DNA of 64,000 nucleotides, from NCBI RefSeq assembly GCF_040358985.1, contig NZ_CP132932.1:1674001-1738000 (forward strand), written 5' to 3'. Shown one piece after another: positions 16,893 through 25,938 of this stretch. This DNA is from Tunturibacter empetritectus (GTDB lineage Bacteria; Acidobacteriota; Terriglobia; Terriglobales; Acidobacteriaceae). Numbering within the stretch: the first letter of the stretch is position 1; every line of letters starts with the position of its first letter. Under the pieces are notes generated by a model, which searched no databases, had not been told where the DNA came from, and saw only the letters and a program-made list of their open reading frames with translations. Position numbers and translations under genes: made by a program.

Positions 16893-18230
16893 ATGGCCGA
16901 ATCTCCCGAAAAACCGCTGCCACCCATCACCACGCCCGATACCCTGATCACCGAGCCTGAACTCGTCGCCCCTGACTTGACCGGCAACGCCGCGCTCCCG
17001 TCCGCACCACCCGCGGGACGCCGCGCCGCCGCCACCTTTATCTTCTTCACCGTCACCCTCGACATGCTCGCCCTCGGCATGATCGCCCCTGTCCTGCCTC
17101 GTCTCATCGAAGGCTTCCTCCACGGCGACACCTCCAGCGCCGCAAAGATGCTTGGCCTCTTCGGCACCGTCTTTGCCGCCATGCAGTTCTTCTTCTCGCC
17201 CATTCTCGGCTCGCTCTCCGACCGCTTCGGCCGCCGTCCCGTCGTCCTGCTCTCTAACTTCGGCCTCGGCTTCGATTACCTCCTCATGGCCTGGGCTCCC
17301 GCACTCAGCTGGCTCTTTGTAGGCCGCGTCATCTCCGGGCTCACGGCCTCCAGCATCCCCACTGCCATGGCTTACATGGCCGACGTCACCCCACGCGAGC
17401 GTCGCGCCGCAGCCTTCGGCATGTTGAACGCCGCGTTCGGCATCGGCTTCGTCCTTGGTCCGGCCATGGGCGGACTTCTCGGCAACATCAACCCGCGCCT
17501 GCCGTTCTGGGTCGCAGGCGGCCTCAGCCTCATCAACGGACTCTACGGCCTCTTCGTGCTCCCCGAGTCGCTCTCGCTCGCCAACCGCAGCCCCTTCTCC
17601 TGGGCGCGCGCCAACCCCGTCGGTTCGCTCAAGCTGCTCAACCGCGGTGGCATGCTCGCCATCTCGGGAGTCCTTCTCCTCGGCTACTTCGCCCAGCAGG
17701 TCCTCATGAACGTCTATGTTATCTACGACGACTACCGCTACCACTGGACCAATCGCACCGTCGGTCTCTCGCTCGCCACCGTAGGCGTCTTCACCGTCAT
17801 CTACGGTGCACTCCTCATCAAACCCGTCATCGCCAAAGTAGGCGAGCGCGGCGCCATGACCATCGGCCTCATCGGCGGAGCCATCGGCTACTCCATGATC
17901 GGCTCCTCCAAAACCGGCCTCCTCTTATGGTTCGGCATCCCCGTCCTCAACCTGATGTCCTTCACCTGGCCCTCCGCCCAAAGCCTTCTCTCCCGCAAGA
18001 CCAGCCCCTCCGAACAAGGCCAGCTTCAAGGCGCCATCAACAGCCTGCGCGGCATCGCAGGACTCATCGGTCCGGGCTTCTTCACCTACATCTTCAGCAA
18101 ATCCATCGGAGCCAACGCGATCATCAGCAGCCCCGGCACCCCCTTCTACGTCGCCGCCGCCATGCTCCTCATCGGTCTGATCCTCGCCCAATACGCCACC
18201 CGCAAGACTCAACCCGCGGTTCCCTCCTGA
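16893..18230 (+). CDS. MFS transporter, TetA-like drug/metabolite exporter
   Basis: 445 residues, 12 predicted helices. Motif A is GSLSDRFGRRPVVLL between helices 2 and 3; motif C-like glycine-rich FGIGFVLGPAMGGLLG lies in helix 5, the hallmark of proton antiporters of the TetA group. The start ATG 16893 has no strong ribosome site; a proline-rich cytoplasmic N-terminus of about 45 residues precedes helix 1. Substrate unknown. The last 33 or so codons are duplicated as a remnant at 18943-19041. Confidence 0.88.
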   Translation: MAESPEKPLPPITTPDTLITEPELVAPDLTGNAALPSAPPAGRRAAATFIFFTVTLDMLALGMIAPVLPRLIEGFLHGDTSSAAKMLGLFGTVFAAMQFFFSPILGSLSDRFGRRPVVLLSNFGLGFDYLLMAWAPALSWLFVGRVISGLTASSIPTAMAYMADVTPRERRAAAFGMLNAAFGIGFVLGPAMGGLLGNINPRLPFWVAGGLSLINGLYGLFVLPESLSLANRSPFSWARANPVGSLKLLNRGGMLAISGVLLLGYFAQQVLMNVYVIYDDYRYHWTNRTVGLSLATVGVFTVIYGALLIKPVIAKVGERGAMTIGLIGGAIGYSMIGSSKTGLLLWFGIPVLNLMSFTWPSAQSLLSRKTSPSEQGQLQGAINSLRGIAGLIGPGFFTYIFSKSIGANAIISSPGTPFYVAAAMLLIGLILAQYATRKTQPAVPS

Positions 18231-18366
18231 GTCCGGCCACAAGAGGCTGGCGAGCTTCTTCCCAGCGCCCTGCACTCGCGGCTGAAGACTCCGCGCGGAT
18301 TTTGCTTGATACGCTGCCGGCGCCTGCCGCACCATACAGCTATCCCTTTACCTGGAGAAAAAATAG

Positions 18367-18810
18367 ATGAAGCATTCCAGCCTCTTCTCTCTTCTCGTCT
18401 GCCTGTTCGCCCTCCCCGTCTTCGCGCAGAGCGACGCTGCCGAACAACAGGTTCGAACTGCCGAAGCCGCTCAGGTCCAAGCCGTCCTGGCCGAAGACGC
18501 TCCCACGCTCGATAAGCTCTGGTCGCCGCAGATGATCGTCAACGCTCCCGACAACGTGGTGCGCAGCAAGCCCGAAGTCTTCGGAGCCATGCACGCCGGC
18601 ATGCTCAAATACTCTGCTTATGAGCAGTCCATCGAAAGGGTCTCCGTCTCTCAGGACGTCGTCGCCATCATGGGCCAAGAGATGGTCAAGCCCTTGACCG
18701 GCCCGAACACCGGCAAGATTGTTCAGCGCCGCTTCCTCGATATCTGGCAGCGTTCCGGCACGAGCTGGCGGCAGATCGCCCGGCAGGCGACCATCATCTC
18801 AATCAAGTAG
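18367..18810 (+). CDS. Exported NTF2-like (DUF4440-type) protein
   Basis: 147 residues from ATG 18367 (GGAG 9 bp upstream). Signal peptide MKHSSLFSLLVCLFALPVFA, then an NTF2-like domain: VRTAEAAQVQAVLAEDAPTL with DKLWSPQMIVNAP, and ending in RFLDIWQRSGTSWRQIARQA. It is related in fold to the protein at 6255-6695 but clearly divergent. It sits between the MFS gene and the duplicated fragment of that gene, and so lies inside the duplicated or inserted segment. Confidence 0.87.
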   Translation: MKHSSLFSLLVCLFALPVFAQSDAAEQQVRTAEAAQVQAVLAEDAPTLDKLWSPQMIVNAPDNVVRSKPEVFGAMHAGMLKYSAYEQSIERVSVSQDVVAIMGQEMVKPLTGPNTGKIVQRRFLDIWQRSGTSWRQIARQATIISIK

Positions 18811-18942
18811 CCAGTCAAGCAGAGCGCTGGCGCAAGGCTGTGAGGAAACACGCCACTGATGGTTCCGGACGTACCCCCGCCTCCGCCAGGTCCCAGCCTT
18901 CAGGCGGCGGGAGCGAGCCCGATCCACGGCGCTCTCCCGTGC

Positions 18943-19041
18943 GCCGGCACACCCTTCTACGTCGCCGCCGCCATGCTCCTCATCGGCCTGATCCTCGCTC
19001 AATACGCCACTCGATCTGCCAAGCCCGCGATTCAAACCTGA
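18943..19041 (+). pseudogene. Duplicated 3' fragment of the MFS transporter gene
   Basis: The stretch encodes AGTPFYVAAAMLLIGLILAQ, then YATR and a stop. It is nearly identical at DNA level to the end of the MFS gene (about 18134-18230), with scattered third-position changes. No start or membrane domain precedes it, so it is a remnant rather than a gene. The arrangement (MFS end, NTF2-like gene, second MFS end) fits insertion next to a tandem MFS copy, or recombination between two related MFS genes. Confidence 0.85.
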
Positions 19042-19288
19042 GAGCCAATCGCTGGCGCGCCCGAAAGATCGTGCACCTCGACAAGCAGACGATTGCGATG
19101 TGGAGACGCAAGTCGAGACAAAGAGGGAATCATGCGGAACTGCGACGGGATTAAATCCTGTGCAGCGAGCGGCAGGTTGAGCAGAAAAGTGTGGCGACGG
19201 GTGTCTTGCTATGATGGGCCTGCACTAGCGCCGAATGCCCGTTAACTCGTTCTTAACATAAGCGAATTGTTGTTTCGAGGAGTGTCTT

Positions 19289-21028
19289 GTGCATCCTTCA
19301 CGCCGGCTTGAGATCGCCCTACTTCTTCTTGTCTCACCTCTGCCGATTGGAGGACAGATCTTCGCTCAGAAGACAACGAGCTCCCCAACTACAACCGCTG
19401 GAGAAGCCCGTTCGGCGGCGAAGCAAGAGAGTGCCTCTGCCCGGTTGAGTGCGATCGCTGCCTCCGGTCATCTCGAAGATCTTCGCTGGCCCGACTTCTC
19501 GGACTATCGCTCGCATGTCATCAACTTTTACCGCCCCGGATATCAACCTGCGTGGATCCACGACGGCCAACCCACCACCCAGGCTCTCGAACTGATCCAG
19601 ATCTTGCAGGATGCCGATCGAGAGGGCCTGCAGGCTGAGGACTACGACGCCTCACGGTGGGCTGATCGCCTAACCTTGTTGAAGAGTTCGCACGAGGCTG
19701 CTGACGAAGCGCGGTTCGACGCCACCCTGACCGTCTGCGGGATGCGTTACGTCTCCGACCTGCATATTGGAAGGGTTAACCCGCAAAATCTGGGTTTCGA
19801 GTTCGACGTCTCCAGCAAGAAACTCGACCTGCCGCACTTTGTCCGCGAGCGGCTGGTTAATGGGTCCGATCTACATGCCGAGCTGGCCCAGATCGAACCA
19901 CCATTCCCAAGCTACAAGCGGCTCCGCGTTGCTTTGCTGCATTACATGGAGCTTGAGAAGAGCGGTGACGGAGAGAAGGTGCTTGACGTCGGAGGAGTGT
20001 CTCCAGGCGGCCAGTACGCGGGCATAGCAGGGCTGGCAAACCGGTTGCGGCTGTTGGGCGATCTACCGGATAGCGTTAGCATCCCGCCCGACTCGAAGGT
20101 ATATGAAGGCCCCCTGGTCGATGCGGTAAAACACTTTCAGGAGCGCCTGGGCCGACAGGCAACCGGGGAACTCGATTACAAGACAGTGGTCGAGTTGAAC
20201 GTCCCGCTCAGCAACCGGATTGAGCAGATGCGCCTGGGATTGGAGAGATATCGCTGGTTGCCCTACCAGTTCAAACAGCCTCCTATCGTCATCAACGTTC
20301 CGGAGTTCCGTCTCTACGGGTTCGACGGTAAAAATGAAGTGGGCCTCACGATGAGGGTGAATGTGGGCGAGGACTACGACCACCAGACACCCATGTTCGA
20401 AAACAACATTCAGTACCTCGTCTTTCGTCCTTACTGGACACCTACGCCAAACATCCTGCGCAAGGAGATCATTCCCGACCTTGAGAAAAATCCTTCTCTG
20501 AGCGATCAGAATCTGGAGCTGGTCAGCGCAGGAGGGAAGGTGATTAAGTCGGGAGACGTCACTCCTGCCCTGTTGCAGCAGGTGCGAGCAGGGAAGCTGA
20601 CGGTGAGGCAGCCACCCGGTCCCGAGAACGGGATGGGTCTGGTCAAATTCATATTTCCCAACCAGCACGATGTCTATATCCACGACACCCCTGCGAGCCT
20701 CGATATGTTCTCCGAGGCAACCGAAGGGGAAGAGGGAGAGCTAAAGCGGGTGGCCAGCCATGGATGCATCCACGTGCAGGATCCCGCCAAGTTTGCAGCG
20801 TGGCTTCTCCGGAACAATCCCAATTGGAATCTCGAAAAGGTTGAGAAGGCCATGCATGACGGCCGGGATAACTTCCAGGTGAATCTTGTACCGGCGGTTC
20901 CCGTGTTGATCTTTTATATGACGGTCGTCGTGGAAGAGAACGGTGATGTTCACTTCTTTCATGACATCTACGATCATGACAGAACGCTCAAGCTGGAGTT
21001 GGCCCAGGGCTACCCCTATCCCAAATGA
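19289..21028 (+). CDS. L,D-transpeptidase, YcbB/LdtD type
   Basis: 579 residues from GTG 19289 (GAGGAG upstream). Signal sequence at residues about 8-27. A scaffold domain follows (FYRPGYQPAWIHDGQPTTQA). A peptidoglycan-binding-like segment comes near residues 265-305 (LVDAVKHFQERLGRQATGEL). The YkuD catalytic domain begins at PPIVINVPEFRLYGFD and ends in the cysteine motif ASHGCIHVQDPAKFAAWLL, with its partner His in VYIHDTP. The usual arginine after the SHGC(I/V) motif is His here. It makes 3-3 peptidoglycan cross-links or attaches proteins in the periplasm. It is convergent with a second, smaller L,D-transpeptidase. Confidence 0.93.
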   Translation: MHPSRRLEIALLLLVSPLPIGGQIFAQKTTSSPTTTAGEARSAAKQESASARLSAIAASGHLEDLRWPDFSDYRSHVINFYRPGYQPAWIHDGQPTTQALELIQILQDADREGLQAEDYDASRWADRLTLLKSSHEAADEARFDATLTVCGMRYVSDLHIGRVNPQNLGFEFDVSSKKLDLPHFVRERLVNGSDLHAELAQIEPPFPSYKRLRVALLHYMELEKSGDGEKVLDVGGVSPGGQYAGIAGLANRLRLLGDLPDSVSIPPDSKVYEGPLVDAVKHFQERLGRQATGELDYKTVVELNVPLSNRIEQMRLGLERYRWLPYQFKQPPIVINVPEFRLYGFDGKNEVGLTMRVNVGEDYDHQTPMFENNIQYLVFRPYWTPTPNILRKEIIPDLEKNPSLSDQNLELVSAGGKVIKSGDVTPALLQQVRAGKLTVRQPPGPENGMGLVKFIFPNQHDVYIHDTPASLDMFSEATEGEEGELKRVASHGCIHVQDPAKFAAWLLRNNPNWNLEKVEKAMHDGRDNFQVNLVPAVPVLIFYMTVVVEENGDVHFFHDIYDHDRTLKLELAQGYPYPK

Positions 21029-21059
21029 GCGGAAGCGCTGCGGTCGCAGATCATCGCGG

Positions 21060-21584
21060 CTAAGGTTTGATCTCGATGGGCGTGCCATCGGCCACCACTC
21101 GCCAGATCTCGTCAATCTCCGCATTGGTCACCGCGATGCAGCCCTCGGTCCAGTCGCCCAGGTGGTGAGCCGGCCCTTTGAAGTCGTTCGGAAGCCCATG
21201 GATGTACAGTTCGCCGCCGGTTGGAACACCATACCTCTTCGCGCGCGCCACATCGTCCGCGTTTGGGTACGAGATGTGAATGGACCGGTGATACTGGCTA
21301 TGTGCGTTATGCCGGTCGAGCACGTAGGTGCCTTCAGGTGTCCTGCGATCGCCTTCCATGATCTTCGGACCGACCGGATTGCCCCCCAACGACAGCGTAT
21401 ACGTCTTTAGCACTTCGCTGCCCTTCATCAAAAGCAGCTTTCTCTCACTCTTCAAGACAAGCACTTTGTCGGCTATGGCGGAGGCTGGTAACGGAGCATC
21501 GTTCGCTGAGATAGCCCGCAATGGAAGGACTGGCAGGGCAAAAAGAGCGAGAACGCCGAGCTTTGTGATCTTCGACAACAACAT
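21060..21584 (-). CDS. L,D-transpeptidase family protein (ErfK/YafK-like)
   Basis: About 174 residues. I prefer the ATG at about 21584 (GGAG 8 bp upstream) over the GTG three codons earlier. Signal peptide residues 1-25 or so, then a compact YkuD domain: VLVLKSERKLLLMKGSEVLK, GGNPVGPKIMEGDRRTPEGT, ELYIHGLPND, and the catalytic DWTEGCIAVTNAEIDEIW. Short enzymes of this type include both cross-linkers and the YafK group that detaches lipoprotein from peptidoglycan, so direction of action is uncertain. It lies tail to tail with the LdtD-type gene, 31 bp apart. Confidence 0.92.
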   Translation of the reverse strand: MLLSKITKLGVLALFALPVLPLRAISANDAPLPASAIADKVLVLKSERKLLLMKGSEVLKTYTLSLGGNPVGPKIMEGDRRTPEGTYVLDRHNAHSQYHRSIHISYPNADDVARAKRYGVPTGGELYIHGLPNDFKGPAHHLGDWTEGCIAVTNAEIDEIWRVVADGTPIEIKP

Positions 21585-21778
21585 CGACCGCACTCCGTCA
21601 CAGGCAAAGGATTACACAGGGTCGCCGCGGCTCTGGTTAAACCCAGCGGCTAACCGTTGCGAAGATAACTCTACTGCCAGTTGGCTTATAAAAGATTATC
21701 TGACTCGAGGCCAATCACACGTGGGTGGGATATACCGTGATTGATCCTCTCCCTGGATAGGGAGGTCTCCTATCGCCA

Positions 21779-23170
21779 TCACTTCTTCAACGACTTCACC
21801 AGCTGTCTCCAGTCCAGCTCCGTCTGATCCGCATAGGCCTCCGCAAACGCTCCCACCGCCTCATCGAACCGCGGTGAAGTCCCTACATAACCGGCCACCA
21901 TTGCGCTATCTCCTGCCCGCGCATGTCCCCGCGCCAGAATCTCGCCGCACACCCCCGCATACTCCAGCAATCCAGCAGCCTTCAGATCTCCCAGCTGAAT
22001 CGAGGCCTTGTGATCGTTCAACTGCCTCACCAGGTAATCTCTGCTGTCCATCGTCGTCCATCCCAGAAACGGATCGGACTGCAGCTGCATCGCTCGCTCC
22101 CCATTCACTACTCGCTGGCCCTCGTGCTGCTTTCCTCTTCGTCCCTTCAAAGCACCCGAAACGTAGGGCGCATACCCCGAAGCCACCTCCTCTTTGATCT
22201 GCAGAAACAGGGGGTCCTTCGTGCCATTTCCCTCCATCAACACCACGTAGTCCCGCAGACCCACCGACCCAGTCCCCACCACCTTGAACGCGACATCCAT
22301 CGGCCGGTACTGCGCCAGAAAGTGTCTCCGCTCCGGCTGCAGACTCTCCGCATACATCGTCAGTGACCCCACCACCTGCTCCGCCAGCGCCCCCGTCACC
22401 CGTTTCAGGTTTGGCGGAATCGTCCGAAACACCCTCGGCGCCCGCCCCGCACTCTTAGCCGAGCTCTTAGCTGCACCCTTCGCCGTCTTGCTCCCCTTCT
22501 TCTTCGCCGCCGAAGCTCGTCCTTCTACCTCCGTCAGCGTCAACAAGGTATGCATCGGCGTAGCTCGCTCCGCCATCATCAGGATCCCCGCCACCGGCGT
22601 CACACTCCCCAGCCGATGCACCTGGTACTTCGCGACCTCCAGCACCGGCATTCGCGCAAACGACTGCATCATCGTCCGGTACCGCTCCAGAAATACCGAT
22701 GCCGCCTCCCGGCAACGCACATCCTTGGCCCCGGACCCACGTCCCGCCAGCACCAGACTCGTCGCCATCCGCTTCACGTCCCACTCGAACGGCGCGACGA
22801 TCGTCTCGTCAAAATCATTAATATCGAAGACCAGCCGCCCATCCGGCCCTGCAAACGCCCCCAGGTTCCTCACATGCGCATCGCCGCATAGCTGGTTGCA
22901 GATCCCCGTACTACCCACCAACGACAGGTCATACGCCATCACCGGCACCGCTCCGCGAAAGTACCCGAACGGCGACGCCGCCATCAACTCGTTCTTCAGC
23001 GTCACCAGCGCCGGCACCCGCCCCCGCGTCGAGATCTCCAGCAGCTTCAGCGGACTCTCCCGCCTCTGCTTCGCTGTCCACGCCTTATGATGCTGGCGCT
23101 TCAACTGCTTCCGCCGCTCGTGCCCGAAGGCATAGCGTTCCCGCGCGCTTACCGGCTGCGTCTCCTTCAT
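21779..23170 (-). CDS. DUF2252 family protein
   Basis: 463 residues from ATG 23170 (GGAGGTGG upstream). It has the DUF2252 hallmarks: MAASPFGYFRGAVPVMAYDL, QLCGDAHVRNLGAFAGPDGR, VFDINDFDETIVAPFEWDVK, VGTGSVGLRDYVVLMEGNGT and a C-terminal GYVGTSPRFDEAVGAFAEAY. The layout (GDAHxxN, DxNDFDE) resembles aminoglycoside-phosphotransferase/kinase folds, so a phosphotransferase-like function is possible but unproven. An Ala/Lys-rich linker near residues 232-255 interrupts the domain. Confidence 0.9.
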   Translation of the reverse strand: MKETQPVSARERYAFGHERRKQLKRQHHKAWTAKQRRESPLKLLEISTRGRVPALVTLKNELMAASPFGYFRGAVPVMAYDLSLVGSTGICNQLCGDAHVRNLGAFAGPDGRLVFDINDFDETIVAPFEWDVKRMATSLVLAGRGSGAKDVRCREAASVFLERYRTMMQSFARMPVLEVAKYQVHRLGSVTPVAGILMMAERATPMHTLLTLTEVEGRASAAKKKGSKTAKGAAKSSAKSAGRAPRVFRTIPPNLKRVTGALAEQVVGSLTMYAESLQPERRHFLAQYRPMDVAFKVVGTGSVGLRDYVVLMEGNGTKDPLFLQIKEEVASGYAPYVSGALKGRRGKQHEGQRVVNGERAMQLQSDPFLGWTTMDSRDYLVRQLNDHKASIQLGDLKAAGLLEYAGVCGEILARGHARAGDSAMVAGYVGTSPRFDEAVGAFAEAYADQTELDWRQLVKSLKK

Positions 23171-23305
23171 CCATCCACCTCCATCTGCAACCAAGAGTCT
23201 AGTCTACCCACGCGGCAAATAAACTCCGCGAGCCTGCATGTTGATGTATTCTTGCCCGCATAAGCGCAGAGCATTCATCAGGTCTTACGAGGTCTCACAA
23301 CACCC

Positions 23306-25141
23306 ATGTCCCGCGCCGGCACCACCGAGATCCCCAGGGTAGAGCCCCTCCTCGTCCTTGCCGTCATCGTGCTCATCCTCTACTTCGCGCGCGAGCTCCT
23401 CATCCCGCTCACCTTCGCGCTCACCTTGTCCTTCCTGCTCGCCCCCGCCGTCAGCCGCCTCGAAACACGCCGCGTCCCCCGCGTCCTCGCCGTCGCCCTC
23501 ATCGGCATCCTCGCCTTCCTCAGCATCTTCAGCGTCGGCTACGTAGTCGCCAAGCAGCTTCTCAACGTAGCTCGCACCCTCCCCGCATACCGCCTCAACA
23601 TCCACCAGAAGATGGCCACCGTCCACTCGCCAGCCGAACAGTCCCTTGAAAAGGCCTTCACTGCCGTCGAAGACATCAGCGGCGACATCGCCCCCTCCTC
23701 GCCCACGTCCGTCTCGCAGACCCCCGTGCAGGTCCAGCCCGTCCGCGTCATCGATCCCGACCGCACCCAGCTCCAGACCACCGCCGAGCTGCTCATGCGC
23801 TTCCTCCGCCCTATCGGAACCGTAGGCGTCGTCATCGTCTTCACCATCTACCTCCTGATGAAGCGCGAGGACCTGCGCCACCGCATCCTCCTGCTCGCCG
23901 GCATGGGCCGCATCAACCTCATGACCCAGGCCCTGCAGGAGGCCGCCACCCGCATCAGCCAATATCTCCTCTTCCAACTCGCCGTCAACGCCGCCTACGG
24001 CATCCTCTTCGGCGGCGGTCTCTATCTCATCGGCGTACCCGACGCTACGCTCTGGGGAGTCCTCGCCGGCATCCTCCGCATCGTCCCTTACGTCGGCACC
24101 GCCACCAGCCTCGCGCTGCCTCTCATCGTCTCGGTCGCCATCTCCACCACCTGGTGGCCGCCCATCCTCATCCTCTGTCTCTTCCTCGCGCTCGAGCTCA
24201 CCGCCACCAACTTCGTCGAACCCTGGCTCTACAGCACCCGCACCGGCATCTCCTCGCTCGCACTCCTTGCCATGGCCATCTTCTGGGCGCTGCTCTGGGG
24301 ATGGCCCGGCCTCATCCTCTCTACCCCGCTCACCGTCTGCATCGTCGTCATGGGCCGACACGTACCGCAGCTCTCCTTCCTCCACACCCTCCTCGGCACC
24401 GACGCCGAGCTCTCCACCGAAGCCCACTTCTACGAGCGCCTCCTCGCCATGGACCAGCGCGAAGCCCAGGCCATCGCCAACCGCTTCCTCGTCGGCAAGC
24501 CACTCATCGAGCTCTACGACTCCGTCCTCATCCCCGCCCTCGCCCTCGTCGAGCAGGACCGGCACCAGGGCAACCTCGACGACAAGCGCTCCGACTTCTT
24601 CTTCCTCACCATCGGCGAGATCGTCGCCGAACTAGCCGACTACCACCAGAAGGAACCCGCCGACGCCCCCAGCCCCGTCAAACCCCGCCGCTCCTCCCGC
24701 CCCAACGACCAGGAGAAAGAGTTCGCCGTCATCTGCATCTCCGTCAACGACCAGGCCGACGAGCTCACCACCCTCATGCTCGGCCAGCTCATGGAGCGAG
24801 CCAACCATCAGACCCTCCTCCTCTCCGCCTCCGCCGTCTCCAGCGAGATCCTCGACTCCCTCGCCACCGAATCCAACACCGTCGTCTTTATCTCCGCCCT
24901 CCCACCCTTCGCCTTCTCCCAGGCCCGAGCCATCTGCCAGCGCGTCCGTACCCACCTGCCCAATAACCGCATCGTCGTCGGTCTCTGGAACTCTGCCAGC
25001 GACCAGGACCAGACCGCCGAGCAGTCCATCGAACGCTTCGGCAGCGGCAGACCCACCGTGGTCGTCAACTCCCTGGCCCTGGCCCTCCAGCAAGTCACCC
25101 AATGGCACCAACAGCACGACACTCAGTACATGCGCTTCTAA
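23306..25141 (+). CDS. AI-2E family transporter (PerM/UPF0118) with extra C-terminal domain
   Basis: 611 residues. The first 355 or so form the membrane part: paired helices at residues about 14-48 and 55-80, a soluble loop to about 160, then a cluster of helices including WGVLAGILRIVPYVGTATSL and ELTATNFVEPWLYSTRTGIS, the family signature. PerM proteins are normally about 350 residues. Here about 250 further cytoplasmic residues follow, including a Rossmann-like segment (EFAVICISVNDQADELTTLM to NNRIVVGLWN) that resembles a cobalamin-binding-type fold without its histidine motif. Substrate unknown. Confidence 0.87.
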   Translation: MSRAGTTEIPRVEPLLVLAVIVLILYFARELLIPLTFALTLSFLLAPAVSRLETRRVPRVLAVALIGILAFLSIFSVGYVVAKQLLNVARTLPAYRLNIHQKMATVHSPAEQSLEKAFTAVEDISGDIAPSSPTSVSQTPVQVQPVRVIDPDRTQLQTTAELLMRFLRPIGTVGVVIVFTIYLLMKREDLRHRILLLAGMGRINLMTQALQEAATRISQYLLFQLAVNAAYGILFGGGLYLIGVPDATLWGVLAGILRIVPYVGTATSLALPLIVSVAISTTWWPPILILCLFLALELTATNFVEPWLYSTRTGISSLALLAMAIFWALLWGWPGLILSTPLTVCIVVMGRHVPQLSFLHTLLGTDAELSTEAHFYERLLAMDQREAQAIANRFLVGKPLIELYDSVLIPALALVEQDRHQGNLDDKRSDFFFLTIGEIVAELADYHQKEPADAPSPVKPRRSSRPNDQEKEFAVICISVNDQADELTTLMLGQLMERANHQTLLLSASAVSSEILDSLATESNTVVFISALPPFAFSQARAICQRVRTHLPNNRIVVGLWNSASDQDQTAEQSIERFGSGRPTVVVNSLALALQQVTQWHQQHDTQYMRF

Positions 25142-25176
25142 GCCGAATTATTCAATCCCCACGAATCCAAACTCGC

Positions 25177-25863
25177 GTGATAGAAAACTCTTCGACGCCA
25201 CCAGATCAGGATCTACAAGCGTTCTCCTCCAGGCAACGCCGTTTCGTGCTGCTGTCACCGATCCTGCTCATCTCCGCTGGCCACCTTACGGCTCGCGTAT
25301 TTTCTTCCGTAGTAGGAGCCTGGGCCTGGATTCCCCTGCAGCTCGTGTATTGGTCCGGAATGATTGCGGTTCTCTATTCCGTCAATGGAATGTCAACCAT
25401 CTTCACGGCATACACGAGAAGCTCCGGATGGAGATCATGGTCGTCAGGCATCCTCATCGGCTTGATTCCCTGGCCGATCCTGCTCCTTCACCTGAATCTC
25501 CTCCACTCCCCACTTCTTATCGTCTGCTGGCTTGCTCTGGCCCTCATCAATCCCTTCATCGAAGAGTCTTATTGGCGCGGCCTCTTCGGTGAAGTCACCT
25601 CGCAATGGCCAGCATGGGCAGCACTCCTCTACCCAACGCTGTTCTTTGCGGCTGCCCATCCCCTGCAATGGGGAGTCTTCTCCGTTGGAAGTAGAAACTG
25701 GCAGATGGTTGCCGCACTCATGATTATGGGAATCGTATGGAGCGCAACCTATCGTCAGACACGCAGTCTGCGTTCAAACACCTTCTCTCACATGCTGGTC
25801 GATCTCGGAAACATGAGCGTCTGGGTCTTCCTCAACCTCTACACTCCACCCACGCACCACTAA
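25177..25863 (+). CDS. CPBP family intramembrane glutamic protease
   Basis: About 228 residues if started at GTG 25177. The frame is open from ATG 25102 inside the preceding gene, and no start has a good ribosome site. Several hydrophobic helices carry the three CPBP motifs: EESYWRG (EExxxR), LFFAAAH (FxxxH) and HMLVDLGN (HxxxD). These membrane proteases cleave or process membrane substrates; in other bacteria they also act in peptide maturation or self-immunity. Here no peptide gene is nearby. Confidence 0.85.
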   Translation: MIENSSTPPDQDLQAFSSRQRRFVLLSPILLISAGHLTARVFSSVVGAWAWIPLQLVYWSGMIAVLYSVNGMSTIFTAYTRSSGWRSWSSGILIGLIPWPILLLHLNLLHSPLLIVCWLALALINPFIEESYWRGLFGEVTSQWPAWAALLYPTLFFAAAHPLQWGVFSVGSRNWQMVAALMIMGIVWSATYRQTRSLRSNTFSHMLVDLGNMSVWVFLNLYTPPTHH

Positions 25864-25882
25864 CCGCAGAGCTTCCGAAAGC

Positions 25883-25912
25883 AAAAAAGAGCCAGGCATC
25901 TTTCGCCTGGCC
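25883..25912 (-). terminator. Intrinsic terminator for the CADD-like gene
   Basis: On the minus strand gccaggc pairs with gcctggc around a 7-nt loop and is followed by a run of six T (the A-run at 25883-25888). It lies 27 bp after the stop of the minus-strand gene and about 20 bp after the convergent CPBP gene, so it may serve both directions. Confidence 0.8.
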
Positions 25913-25938
25913 CCTCGCTTCAAATTGATCCTCTGGAC

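Noticed and set aside
16764..17744. 326-residue minus-strand open frame opposite the MFS gene
   Set aside because: Acidic, Glu/Ala/Gly-rich shadow of membrane-protein codons; no supporting start or motif.
23285..24565. 426-residue open frame on the minus strand opposite the AI-2E transporter
   Set aside because: Composition is dominated by Gly, Asp and Glu as expected for the antisense of a GC-rich membrane gene; no ribosome site or recognisable domain, and the plus-strand gene is clearly real.
25102..25176. Longer start for the CPBP protease inside the transporter gene
   Set aside because: No ribosome site and the added residues are not hydrophobic or conserved-looking; kept only as an alternative in the entry.
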